Positions 1-7,839 are shown, numbered from the stretch's first letter. The stretch is DNA of 16,269 nucleotides from Actinomycetota bacterium (GCA_019347595.1 JAHWLA010000030.1:1-16269); one strand, 5' to 3'. Notes: generated by a model from the sequence alone, not told the origin. Program-made: numbers and translations.

Positions 1-943
1 CAACAACAAGTCCCTCGACGAGCTGCGCAAGGCCCACGAGCTCGGCGTGCGGGTGGTGGTCGACTCCTGCGACGAGCTGGCCCGGCTGCAGCTGCTCCAC
101 GACGAGGACGGACGGGCCACACGGGTCATGGTTCGCGTCACGCCCGGGGTCGAGGCTCACACCCACGAGTACGTGATGACCGGCCAGGAGGACTCGAAGT
201 TCGGCTTCAGCATCGCCAGCGGCGCTGCGGCGGCCGCAGTCGAGCGCGCCCGCAAGGTGAACGGCATCGACCTGGTCGGGATCCACGCCCACATCGGGAG
301 CCAGGTGTTCCTGCTCCACTCCTTCGTCAAGGAGGTGGAGGCGCTCGCCGGCTTCTTCAACCCCCTGCGCCTCCCCGAGTTGTGCGTCGGCGGCGGCCTC
401 GGCGTGGCGTACGTGTCGGGGGAGGAGTCACCGTCGATGGCGACATGGGCGGGCACGGTCCACCAGGCCTGCGCCGACCACGGCATCCCGGCCGACACCC
501 GCATCACCGCCGAGCCGGGCCGGGCCATCGCCGCCGCCGCCGCCGTCACGCTCTACGAAGTCGGGACCGTCAAGGACCTGCCCGGCATCCGCACGTACGT
601 CGCCGTCGACGGCGGTATGAGCGACAACCCCCGCCCCGTCCTCTACGGCAGCGGCTACGAAGCCTTCCTCCCTCGGGCCACGACAGCGGAGCGCCCCCGC
701 CAGGCGACGATCGTGGGCAAGCACTGCGAGTCGGGCGACGTCATCGTCCGCGACGCCTGCCTGCCCGACGACCTCGCCGTCGGCGACATCCTGGCCACGC
801 CGGTCACCGGTGCCTACGGCCACTCCATGGCCAGCAACTACAACAAGGTGCCCCGACCCCCGGTGGTGTTCGTGCGCGACGGCGAGTACCGCATCGTGGT
901 GCGTCGTGAGACGCTGGACGACCTCATCCGCCTCGACGATTGA
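1..943 (+). CDS. lysA: Diaminopimelate decarboxylase, 5' end cut by window edge
   Basis: Catalyses the PLP-dependent decarboxylation of meso-diaminopimelate to L-lysine, the last step of lysine synthesis, in the cytoplasm. The frame is open from the first full codon at position 2 to the TGA at 941-943, giving 314 residues. The family is usually 420-460 residues, so the N-terminal part with the PLP-binding lysine lies outside the window. Visible family motifs, in order: HIGSQ (nt 290-304), the glycine-rich phosphate-binding GGGLG (389-403), EPGR (512-523), DGGMSDNPRP, the active-site cysteine of CESGD (Cys codon at 725-727), and the C-terminal GAYGHSMASNYN segment that shapes the PLP site. The gene begins the actinobacterial lysA-hom-thrC block, here separated from hom by about 5.6 kb. 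A 55-bp gap separates it from the next gene. Identification is firm. Confidence 0.96.
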   Translation, partial: NNKSLDELRKAHELGVRVVVDSCDELARLQLLHDEDGRATRVMVRVTPGVEAHTHEYVMTGQEDSKFGFSIASGAAAAAVERARKVNGIDLVGIHAHIGSQVFLLHSFVKEVEALAGFFNPLRLPELCVGGGLGVAYVSGEESPSMATWAGTVHQACADHGIPADTRITAEPGRAIAAAAAVTLYEVGTVKDLPGIRTYVAVDGGMSDNPRPVLYGSGYEAFLPRATTAERPRQATIVGKHCESGDVIVRDACLPDDLAVGDILATPVTGAYGHSMASNYNKVPRPPVVFVRDGEYRIVVRRETLDDLIRLDD

Positions 944-998
944 CGCCACTTCGCGGCGCCGGGTTGCGTGCCCGTCGACCGGCTGCTGTGCTGGGCGG

Positions 999-1694
999 AT
1001 GCGGGCTTCGGTGCACATCGCAGACCTCGGCGCACGGTCCTTGCTCGACGTGGCGCGACTGCGCCCGAAGCCCGGGCAGGTGTCCGGTCTGCTCGACGCC
1101 CACTTGGCGACAGCGGCGCCGCTGCGGACGTCCGCTTTGCCCCGTGCCTCCCTCGGTCGCCTGGCACTCGTCGCGCTGTGGGACGACGACGCCGCCATCG
1201 ACGCCTTCGAGGCCGACCATCCGGTGGCGACCGCCATGTCGGGCGGATGGCGTGTCCGGCTCGAGCCCGTACGGCGATGGGGCTCGTGGCCGGGCCTGCC
1301 CGAATCGTTGCCGACCGAGCGCGCTCCCGGAGTCGACCTGCCCGGCCCGTTTGCGGTCGTCACGCTCGCCCGCACCCGCATGACCCGGATCGTGCGCTTC
1401 CTGCAGACCGCGCAGAAGGCGGAGTCGGCAGCCGTCGCCGCCCCCGGATTCATCTGGGGCACGGCTCTCGCCATGCCGCCCTTCTTCGCCACCGTCTCGC
1501 TGTGGGAGAGCACCCGGGCGCTGTCGACCTACGCCTACGGCCGCTCCGAGCCCGCGCACCACGACGCCATCGAGAGCGACGAGGCCAAGCCGTTCCACCA
1601 CCAGTCGGCATTCATCCGCTTCCGGCCGTACGCGTCGATCGGCTCGCTCGGCGGCAAGAACGCCTTGCCGGCTCAGTTCGCCGAGGGCACATAG
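999..1694 (+). CDS. Spheroidene monooxygenase (CrtA)-like protein
   Basis: A 231-residue protein with no signal peptide or membrane segment. The second half (about residues 118-212) has the layout of the CrtA-like family: VVTLARTRMTRIVRFL, then AAPGFIWGTALAMPPFFATVSLWES, an Ala-Tyr segment, PAHHDAI, and the closing FIRFRP. CrtA proteins are haem-dependent oxygenases of carotenoid tailoring. Many actinobacterial relatives sit far from carotenoid genes and have unknown substrates, and no carotenoid gene is visible here. The first half (about residues 15-95) is more weakly similar and ends WGSWPGL. ATG 999 was chosen because it precedes the first well-conserved segment; GTG 1011 is an alternative, and the frame is open further upstream into lysA. 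The last 22 bp overlap the 3' end of the convergent GGDEF-EAL gene. The family call rests on remembered motifs, so the exact reaction is uncertain. Confidence 0.62.
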   Translation: MRASVHIADLGARSLLDVARLRPKPGQVSGLLDAHLATAAPLRTSALPRASLGRLALVALWDDDAAIDAFEADHPVATAMSGGWRVRLEPVRRWGSWPGLPESLPTERAPGVDLPGPFAVVTLARTRMTRIVRFLQTAQKAESAAVAAPGFIWGTALAMPPFFATVSLWESTRALSTYAYGRSEPAHHDAIESDEAKPFHHQSAFIRFRPYASIGSLGGKNALPAQFAEGT

Positions 1695-4489
1695 TCGACC
1701 AGCGGCCCGGGCAGGTGGTTGGGCTTGGTGACCTGCTTGATCCGCTTGCGCAACAGGGCGTCGATGGCATCGGCCGGCTGGGGCCGGGCCAGGTAGTACC
1801 CCTGCACCAGCGGGCAGCCCATGTTGCGCAGTCGGCGAAGCTGCTCCTCGGTCTCCACGCCCTCGGCGACCGTTCGCATGCCGACGGCGGCGGCCAGTCG
1901 GATGACGGCCCGCACGATCTCGCTGTCGACGGCGCCCTCGCCCAGGTCGGCGATGAACGACTTGTCGATCTTCACGAAGTCGACCGGGAAGCGCTTGAGG
2001 TACGACAGCGAGGAGTACCCGGTGCCGAAGTCGTCGATGGCCAGGCACAGCCCGAGCTCCTTGAGCCGCCGCAGCATGATCGTGGCCGACTCGACGTCGT
2101 CCATCATCACGCTCTCGGTCACCTCGAGGCAGAGCTGCTTGGGATCGATACCGGTCTTGGCCATCGCCTCGGCCACCTGCCCGCAGAGGTCCGGCTGCTG
2201 GAACTGGCGAGCCGACAGGTTCACCGTCATCACCAGGGGGACCGGGCTGGGGTAGAGCTCCTGCCACTCGTGAAGCTGGCGGCACGCCTCCTCCAGCACC
2301 CAGCGGCCGAGCGGCAGGATGAGCCCCGTCTCCTCGGCCAACGGAATGAACTCGGCGGGCGGCATCATCCCCCGCTCGGGATGCCGCCAGCGCACGAGCG
2401 CTTCGAGACCGACGACCGAAACGGTCTCGAGTGAGACAAGCGGCTGGTAGTGCAGCTCGAACTCGCCGCGCTCGATGGCGTTGCGCAGCGCGATCTCCAT
2501 GTCGAGGCGCTCGAGAGCGGCCCCTTCCATTTCCGGGCGGAAGATCTCGTAGCACGCCTTGCCGCGGGCCTTGGCCCGGTACATGGCGACGTCGGCGTCC
2601 CGGAGGCAGTGGTCGGGGTTCTCGTAGGCGCCGTCGCCGATGACCACGCCGATGGAGGCCGAGGCGGACACGTCGCGGCCCTCGACGTGGAACGGCGCCT
2701 TGAGCTCGGAGAGAATGCGCTCGGTGACGGTGGTGGCGTCCTCGTCGGTCTCGAGATCCTCCAGCAGCACGACGAACTCGTCGCCGCCGAAGCGGGCAAA
2801 GGTGTCGCCCGGACGCACGCAGAGCTTGAGCCGGTTGGACACGGCGATGAGCAGCTCGTCGCCCGCCTGGTGGCCCAGGCTGTCGTTGACGACCTTGAAG
2901 CGGTCGAGGTCGATGAACAGCAGGGCGTACAGCGACCCGGTGCGCGAGGCGCGGGCATGGGCTTGGGCCAGGCGGTCGAGGAACAGCGCCCGGTTGGCGA
3001 GCCCGGTCAGCGTGTCGTGGAACGCCTGGTGGGCCAGCTCCTGCTCGAACGCCTTGCGCTCGCTGATGTCGCGGAAGGCAATCACCGAGCCGACCACCTC
3101 GCCGTCGCGCACGACAGGGGAGGTCGTGTGGGCGACGGGGAGCATGCGCCCGTCCTTGCACGCGAAGGCGTCGTCGTCGTCCCGGGCGATCACTCCTGCG
3201 CTGAGCGCCGTCAGCAGCAGGCAGTCGTCGCCGCCGGCGTGGCGCCCCGCGTGCACGACGTCGTGAAGGGAGCGGCCCATGAGGTCCTCGTACGACCACC
3301 CCAACGAGTCGGCGACGGCGGGGTTCAGGAACTCGACGTGCCCGGCCCGGTCGAGGGCGATTACGCCTTCACCCAGGCTGCTGGTGATCGTCCGCATCTG
3401 CTCGAACAGCGTCGCGTTGCGCAGGGCGCTCGAGCCCACCGAGGCCAGCGCCCGCAATAGCCCTTCGTCGTTCTCCTCCCACTCTCCGCCGCCGATCGGG
3501 TGGCTGACCTCCACGGCAAGCGCGGTGTCGATCTCGGCCCGGATGGCGCGCGGATCGCGAGGGGAGTCGACGGCCACGAGTCGCGCCTGCGTGGCGTCGA
3601 GCAGGCTCTGGGCCGCGCCCAGGAGCTGATGGAGCACGCCTCGCGAGTCCATGCTCGAACGGATCGATGCGGCGGCGTCGTAGAGCTTCTCGATCTGTCG
3701 CCGTTCCCGGTACTGGCCGAACGCCCGGCTGTAGATCAGCTCGAGCATCGAGATCGGCAGGATGGTGAACGGAAGGGTCCACGGATGCGTCGCCATGGCG
3801 GAGGCGATGAGCACGCCGACGGCGATGGAGCTCGTCCAGGTGGCCAGGCGGACGACGCCGCCGGAGAACACCTGCTGGGCGAACGACACCCGCTGCGCCA
3901 CGGCGACGATCCCGCTCACGGCGGTCATCAGCGCCAAGGTGAAGACGAGGACGCCGACGCTGGCAGCGATGATCGATCCCAACGAGAGGTCGTTGGTCGA
4001 CGCGCCGAGCAGCCGGCTGATGGTGATCGCCAGCCCGGTGGCGATCATGTACATGCCTGCGTTGAATGTCGTCTTGAGGAACCCGCGACGGCGCCACACG
4101 TTGCCGAGGGCCACTGCGCAGCCGACTCCGAGGATGGCCTCGGGGGCGGAGACGGCGATCACCATGGGAACGAGGTAGGCCTCCTCCAGGTGGACGTTCT
4201 CGCCGCCGTGCGGGTCGTGGGAGACCTGGAGCGGCATCACCTGCATCACGAAGATGCCGACGGTGAAGGCCACGAACAGCCAGGGGTTGAAGGGCGTCCC
4301 CTGAGAGAGCAGCGCGGCGACGGCGAGGGAGGCAACGCCTCCCACGCCGGCCGCCAAGCAGATCGTGCGAACGAGGCCCAGGTTCGGGCCTCGCTGCACG
4401 AGCTGCTCCGCTGCGTCTGCTAGCTCAGTCGGTTGGTTCTCCGACAAGGGGTCCCCTTCGGCGCCCTCGTACGAGGGCGCTTCAGCCAT
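1673..4489 (-). CDS. Membrane-bound PAS-GGDEF-EAL cyclic-di-GMP synthase/phosphodiesterase
   Basis: A 938-residue protein predicted to make and degrade cyclic di-GMP at the inner face of the membrane. Residues 1-40 are polar. Residues 41-255 hold about six or seven hydrophobic segments, including one with an FNAGMY motif. Residues 260-365 form a linker that may be a degenerate GAF-like domain. A PAS domain spans about 366-478, with FRDISERK at its end. The GGDEF domain (about 480-655) has an intact GGDEF at 568-572 and an RxxD inhibitory site (RPGD, 559-562) five residues before it. The EAL domain (about 658-905) has EAL at 696-698, NLSARQF, LEVTES, the DDFGTGYSSL loop, KIDKSF and EGVE. All key residues for both activities look intact. 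ATG 4489 was chosen because it overlaps the protease stop (TAATG), implying translational coupling; a GGGAG lies 12 nt upstream. The frame is open for 123 codons upstream, but only because the repeat array there lacks stops. Confidence 0.93.
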   Translation of the reverse strand: MAEAPSYEGAEGDPLSENQPTELADAAEQLVQRGPNLGLVRTICLAAGVGGVASLAVAALLSQGTPFNPWLFVAFTVGIFVMQVMPLQVSHDPHGGENVHLEEAYLVPMVIAVSAPEAILGVGCAVALGNVWRRRGFLKTTFNAGMYMIATGLAITISRLLGASTNDLSLGSIIAASVGVLVFTLALMTAVSGIVAVAQRVSFAQQVFSGGVVRLATWTSSIAVGVLIASAMATHPWTLPFTILPISMLELIYSRAFGQYRERRQIEKLYDAAASIRSSMDSRGVLHQLLGAAQSLLDATQARLVAVDSPRDPRAIRAEIDTALAVEVSHPIGGGEWEENDEGLLRALASVGSSALRNATLFEQMRTITSSLGEGVIALDRAGHVEFLNPAVADSLGWSYEDLMGRSLHDVVHAGRHAGGDDCLLLTALSAGVIARDDDDAFACKDGRMLPVAHTTSPVVRDGEVVGSVIAFRDISERKAFEQELAHQAFHDTLTGLANRALFLDRLAQAHARASRTGSLYALLFIDLDRFKVVNDSLGHQAGDELLIAVSNRLKLCVRPGDTFARFGGDEFVVLLEDLETDEDATTVTERILSELKAPFHVEGRDVSASASIGVVIGDGAYENPDHCLRDADVAMYRAKARGKACYEIFRPEMEGAALERLDMEIALRNAIERGEFELHYQPLVSLETVSVVGLEALVRWRHPERGMMPPAEFIPLAEETGLILPLGRWVLEEACRQLHEWQELYPSPVPLVMTVNLSARQFQQPDLCGQVAEAMAKTGIDPKQLCLEVTESVMMDDVESATIMLRRLKELGLCLAIDDFGTGYSSLSYLKRFPVDFVKIDKSFIADLGEGAVDSEIVRAVIRLAAAVGMRTVAEGVETEEQLRRLRNMGCPLVQGYYLARPQPADAIDALLRKRIKQVTKPNHLPGPLVDYVPSAN

Positions 4490-6342
4490 TAGTACCACTG
4501 ACTCCCGGCCCATTCGAGCGAGGCCCACGCCGCGTCGTTCCAGGAAGCGCCGTTCCAGGAAGCGCCGTTCCACGAGGCGCCGTTCCAGCTTGCGCCGTTC
4601 CAGGAGGCCCCGTTCCACGAGGCGCCCATCCACTGCGACTCGTTCCAGGACGCCCCGTTCCAGGAGGCACCGTTCCAACTTGCGCCGTTCCAGGAGGCCC
4701 CGTTCCAGGAAGCACCCGTCCAGCCTGCCTCGTTCCAGGAAGCGCCGTTCCAGCTTGCGCCGTTCCACGAAGCCCCGTTCCACGAAGCCCCGTTCCAGCT
4801 TGCGCCGTTCCACGAAGCCCCGTTCCACGAAGCCCCGTTCCAGGAAGCGCCGGCCCACGAGTCCGAGAAGTACTCGGTGCGATTGAAGCCGAGGGCCGTG
4901 TTGGCCTCGTCGTCGGTCAGGATGGCGCCCGTGTCCGGGTTGTAGACCGGGTTGCCGGCTCGGGTGAGCTGGAGCGACCCGCCGCCCATCGCCAGCTTCA
5001 CGCCCTGGTTGGCGACGCTGGTGCTGGTGCTGTTGACGGCGTTGTAGGCGTCGATGCTGCCCGTGCCGCTGACGTTGGTGCCCGGCATGCCGGAGCCGCC
5101 GCGTGCCGTCTCCATCAGGCGAGCCTTCACCCGGTTGGGGCCGAGCGAGTAGTCCTTCTGGATCATCAGCGCAGCGGCGCCTGCCACCACGGCCGACGAG
5201 AACGAGGTGCCCGACCCCTTGGCGTATGTATCGCCGATCGACGCGTTCGGGAAGTTGGCCTCGACGGTGGAGCCCACCGAACGGGTGGAGATGACCGACT
5301 TACCCGGAGCGACGACGTCGGGCTTGGGGAGCTTGTCGGCCGCCGTCGGGCCCACGCTCGAGAACGACGGCACCGTGTCGTCGCCGTGCGCCACGGTGGT
5401 CTTGTCGTCCGATGCGCCCACGGTGATGACGAGCGGGTCGTCGGCGGGCTTCATGATGGTCCCGGGTGCGTGGCCCCGGTTGCCTGCGGCGACGACGACG
5501 ACCAGGCCGGAGCTCCACGCCCGCTGGACGGCGAAGTTCAGCGGGTCGACGAGGTAGCTCTGCGTCGACGTGGTGCCCAGCGAGAGGTTGAGGACCCGGA
5601 TGCCGAAGACTTCCTTGTGGGTGACAACCCACTGGATGCCGGCGAGGAGCTTGGTCACGTCGGTCATCCCGTCGCGGCCGGCGATCTTCACCGAGACGAT
5701 CTTCGAGCCCGGGGCGACACCCTTGACCCCGCCGTTCGACGCGGTGCCCTTGCCGGCGATGAGGCCGGCGACGAAGGTGCCGTGCCCGTAGTTGTCCTGG
5801 TTGTCCTGCTCGGGCGTGAAGTCCACTGTGTGGAGTACCTGGCCCGCCAAGTCGCCGGTCATGTTGACGCCGGTGTCGATGAGGGCGACGTTGACGTCCT
5901 TGCCGTCGATGCCCTGCGCCCAGACCTTCGACGCTCGCGTGGAGTCGCTGTAGACGGCGCTGGCGACACCGGAGTCCTGGCCCATCTGCGCTTCCATCTT
6001 CACCACGCCGTCACGTCGGACCGTGATGACGCCGGGGGTCGCCTGGAGGCGGGCGATGCCCTTCTCCGGCACCACGGCGCTGAAGCCGTCGATGATCGGC
6101 AGGTCCTCCGTCACCGTGCCGCCCATCTGCTTGACCCGTGCCTCTGCCGTCCTGTCGAACGGGTTGGCCTTCGAGACGATGACGGAGACGTCATCGCCCA
6201 AGTCCGCCACCGCCGAGCGCGCCAGGCCGCCGGTGCTGAACACCAACGCCAACGCGACGAAAAGGCCCAGCAAACGCTGGGCCCGCTTCGGAATTCCCCC
6301 CGTTGCCTGCCAGCCGGCAGGCACTGCCATGGCTCCGCCCAC
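4489..6342 (-). CDS. Secreted S8 subtilisin-like protease with C-terminal Trp-pentad repeat domain
   Basis: A 617-residue exported serine protease. Lysine/arginine-bearing residues followed by a hydrophobic stretch (about 20-46, LLGLFVALALVF, ending AVA) form a signal peptide. Residues about 51-114 look like an inhibitor-I9-type propeptide. The S8 catalytic domain follows: Asp156 in ALIDTG, His187 in NYGHGT, oxyanion Asn288 in AAGN, and Ser380 in SGTSFSSA, so the triad is intact. After a linker, residues 493-617 are 25 consecutive pentapeptides with Trp at position four. Nineteen are GASWN and the others are variants; the protein stops exactly at a pentad boundary. GTG 6342 was chosen because AGAGGGA lies 8 nt upstream; ATG 6330 is an alternative with poor spacing. 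S8 proteases with such Trp-rich tails are, to my recollection, known in actinobacteria; the tail's function is unknown. It is the first gene of a likely operon with the GGDEF-EAL gene. Confidence 0.93.
   Translation of the reverse strand: MGGAMAVPAGWQATGGIPKRAQRLLGLFVALALVFSTGGLARSAVADLGDDVSVIVSKANPFDRTAEARVKQMGGTVTEDLPIIDGFSAVVPEKGIARLQATPGVITVRRDGVVKMEAQMGQDSGVASAVYSDSTRASKVWAQGIDGKDVNVALIDTGVNMTGDLAGQVLHTVDFTPEQDNQDNYGHGTFVAGLIAGKGTASNGGVKGVAPGSKIVSVKIAGRDGMTDVTKLLAGIQWVVTHKEVFGIRVLNLSLGTTSTQSYLVDPLNFAVQRAWSSGLVVVVAAGNRGHAPGTIMKPADDPLVITVGASDDKTTVAHGDDTVPSFSSVGPTAADKLPKPDVVAPGKSVISTRSVGSTVEANFPNASIGDTYAKGSGTSFSSAVVAGAAALMIQKDYSLGPNRVKARLMETARGGSGMPGTNVSGTGSIDAYNAVNSTSTSVANQGVKLAMGGGSLQLTRAGNPVYNPDTGAILTDDEANTALGFNRTEYFSDSWAGASWNGASWNGASWNGASWNGASWNGASWNGASWNGASWNEAGWTGASWNGASWNGASWNGASWNGASWNESQWMGASWNGASWNGASWNGASWNGASWNGASWNDAAWASLEWAGSQWY
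4492..4866 (-). repeat. 15-bp tandem repeat array encoding Trp pentapeptides
   Basis: Twenty-five in-frame 15-bp units encode pentapeptides with Trp in the fourth place. The core (4537-4851) has 21 units: 19 encode GASWN, and the exceptions EAGWT (4717-4731) and ESQWM (4627-4641) split them 8+5+6 in protein order. Flanking pentads SDSWA on the N-terminal side and DAAWA, SLEWA, GSQWY on the C-terminal side keep the register. The nineteen GASWN serines use TCC nine times, TCG six, AGC three and AGT once, while Asn is always AAC. A three-unit block is duplicated exactly (4747-4791 and 4792-4836, 45 bp each). The array has no stops in several other frames, which creates spurious open frames on both strands. 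Confidence 0.95.
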
Positions 6343-6541
6343 GTGATCCGTCCCTCTGTCTTCACATCCCGCGCCCTGCGTGATGCTCTTGCCTCGGCGG
6401 CGGAACCCGTCGGCTGAATAGCCCGGAAGCGTCATTCGCGACGCTCGATCGCACTACGACGCGGCGCAGATGCGGACTAGTCATCAAGCCGCGCTCAGTG
6501 TCCACGGGAGCGGGGACGGCGCTCCTACTACCGTGTTCGGC
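6343..6541. promoter_or_regulatory. Divergent promoter region between protease and hom
   Basis: About 200 bp separate the divergent protease and hom starts, so promoters for both should lie here. For hom, TACCGT at 6529-6534 fits the TAnnnT -10 pattern and lies 7 bp before GTG 6542, which would make the hom transcript leaderless. No convincing -35 is seen at 16-18 bp. For the protease, AGAGGGA (reading the minus strand) ends 8 nt before GTG 6342 and is a good ribosome-binding site. A TATTCA hexamer on the minus strand around 6415-6420 is a weak -10 candidate. The GC-rich stretch 6361-6420 could form short stems, but I recognise no known riboswitch there. Confidence 0.4.
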
Positions 6542-7828
6542 GTGGAAACGCCTCGGGTTAAGGTCGGCGTGCTCGGCTGCGGGAACGTCGGCGGTGCGCT
6601 CGTGAAGCTGCTCGTCGACGACGCCGACGGCATCGCCCGTCGCACCGGGCTCCGGCTGGAGGTCACGCGGGTCGCCGTCCGCAACACCGCACGCGACCGA
6701 ACCGTCGAGCTGGCCGACGGCGTCGTCACCCATGACGCCGAGGCCGTCGTCGCCGATCCCGACGTCGACGTGGTCGTCGAGGTCATCGGCGGTATAGAGC
6801 CTGCGCGCAGCCTCATCCTGCAGGCACTGAAGGCGGGCAAGCCGGTCGTCACGGCCAACAAGGAGCTCCTGGCCAACGTCGGCTCCGAGCTGTTCGAGGC
6901 GGCGGCGACGGCCGGCGTCGACCTGCTCTACGAGGCCTCCGTGGCGGGCGGCATCCCGCTCATCCGTCCCCTGCGCGAGTCGCTGGCCGGCGAGCGCATC
7001 CTGCGGGTGATGGGCATCGTCAACGGCACGACGAACTTCATCCTCACCCGCATGACCGAGGAGGGCGCCTCCTACGCCGACGCGCTGGCCGAGGCGCAGT
7101 CGCTGGGCTTCGCCGAACGCGACCCCACGGCCGACGTGGAGGGCTACGACGCGGGGGCCAAGGCCGCCATCATCGCCAGCATCGCCTTCGGCGTGAAGGT
7201 GGTGGCGGGCGACGTGTACCGCGAGGGGATCAGCGGGGTCACCGCGGCCGACATCGCCTTCGCCAAGCGGCTGGGCTACGTCGTCAAACTGCTCGCCATC
7301 GCCGAGCAGGTCGACGGCGAGGTCGCCGTGCGGGTGCACCCGGCGATGATCCCGAGTACGCATCCGTTGGCCGCCGTGCGCGAGTCGTTCAACGCCGTGT
7401 TCATCGAGGGCGAGGCGGTGGGCGACCTCATGCTCTACGGGCGGGGCGCGGGCGGCATGCCGACGGCGAGCGCCGTGCTCGGCGACCTCATCGACGCCGC
7501 CCACAACCTGCGGGCGGGCGGCAGCGGGCGCACGTCGCCGCTGGGCCGGGCCGTCATCCGTCCCATCGACGAGCTGAGCTCGCAGTACTACCTGGACGTG
7601 ATGGTCGACGACCGCCCGGGCGTGCTCGCCGCGGTGGCGGGCGTATTCGGCGAGCACGGGGTCTCGATCCGCTCCATGGAGCAGGAGGGGCTCGGCGCCG
7701 AAGCCCGTCTGGTGTTCATCACCCACACGGCGCGCGAGCGCGACATGCAGGCGACGTTGCACGGTCTCCGCCTGCTCGACGCCGTCGACCGCATCGGCAG
7801 CCTCCTGCGCGTGGTGGGACCCGAATGA
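6542..7828 (+). CDS. hom: Homoserine dehydrogenase with C-terminal ACT domain
   Basis: Reduces aspartate semialdehyde to homoserine with NAD(P)H, at the branch point to threonine and methionine. The protein has 428 residues. An N-terminal Rossmann domain carries GCGNVG (12-17). The ANKELLAN segment with Lys107 follows, then the catalytic core with GGIPLIRPLRESL, VNGTTNFILTRM and ERDPTADVEGYDAGAK. Asp203 and Lys207 of the last motif correspond to the catalytic Asp/Lys pair of the family. The C-terminal part (about 350-428) is an ACT domain with YYLDVMVDDRPGVL, the usual site of threonine feedback inhibition. GTG 6542 was chosen because it begins just before the Rossmann strand and lies 7 bp after a -10-like TACCGT. 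GTG 6533 and ATG 6470 are in-frame alternatives. thrC follows after a 64-bp gap that contains a long palindrome. Confidence 0.95.
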   Translation: METPRVKVGVLGCGNVGGALVKLLVDDADGIARRTGLRLEVTRVAVRNTARDRTVELADGVVTHDAEAVVADPDVDVVVEVIGGIEPARSLILQALKAGKPVVTANKELLANVGSELFEAAATAGVDLLYEASVAGGIPLIRPLRESLAGERILRVMGIVNGTTNFILTRMTEEGASYADALAEAQSLGFAERDPTADVEGYDAGAKAAIIASIAFGVKVVAGDVYREGISGVTAADIAFAKRLGYVVKLLAIAEQVDGEVAVRVHPAMIPSTHPLAAVRESFNAVFIEGEAVGDLMLYGRGAGGMPTASAVLGDLIDAAHNLRAGGSGRTSPLGRAVIRPIDELSSQYYLDVMVDDRPGVLAAVAGVFGEHGVSIRSMEQEGLGAEARLVFITHTARERDMQATLHGLRLLDAVDRIGSLLRVVGPE

Positions 7829-7839
7829 CCCCGCGTCCC

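Noticed and set aside
924..3299. 791-codon minus-strand open frame
   Set aside because: It runs through the GGDEF-EAL gene in the wrong frame and antisense to the CrtA-like gene, and its translation is Arg/Pro/Gly-rich with no motif. It is a GC-rich shadow.
4490..4858. Upstream extension of the GGDEF-EAL frame by 123 codons (LERGFVERR-type repeats)
   Set aside because: It lies entirely over the protease repeat array in another frame. The ATG at 4489 with the TAATG overlap is a far better start, and the extension is a by-product of the stop-free repeat.
4365..4886. 173-codon plus-strand open frame rich in Arg/Ser/Pro across the repeat array
   Set aside because: It is the antisense of the 15-bp Trp-pentad array, which has no stops in several frames. 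It repeats RRSRRPRS-like units with no domain, and the protease frame explains the same DNA much better.
6343..6440. Possible c-di-GMP (GEMM) riboswitch upstream of the protease
   Set aside because: It was attractive because a c-di-GMP enzyme is in the operon. The minus strand has GAGGCAAG and CGCAGGGC fragments, but not the conserved GCAAA-type junctions, GNRA loop or spacing of class I or II. An Infernal scan would settle it.
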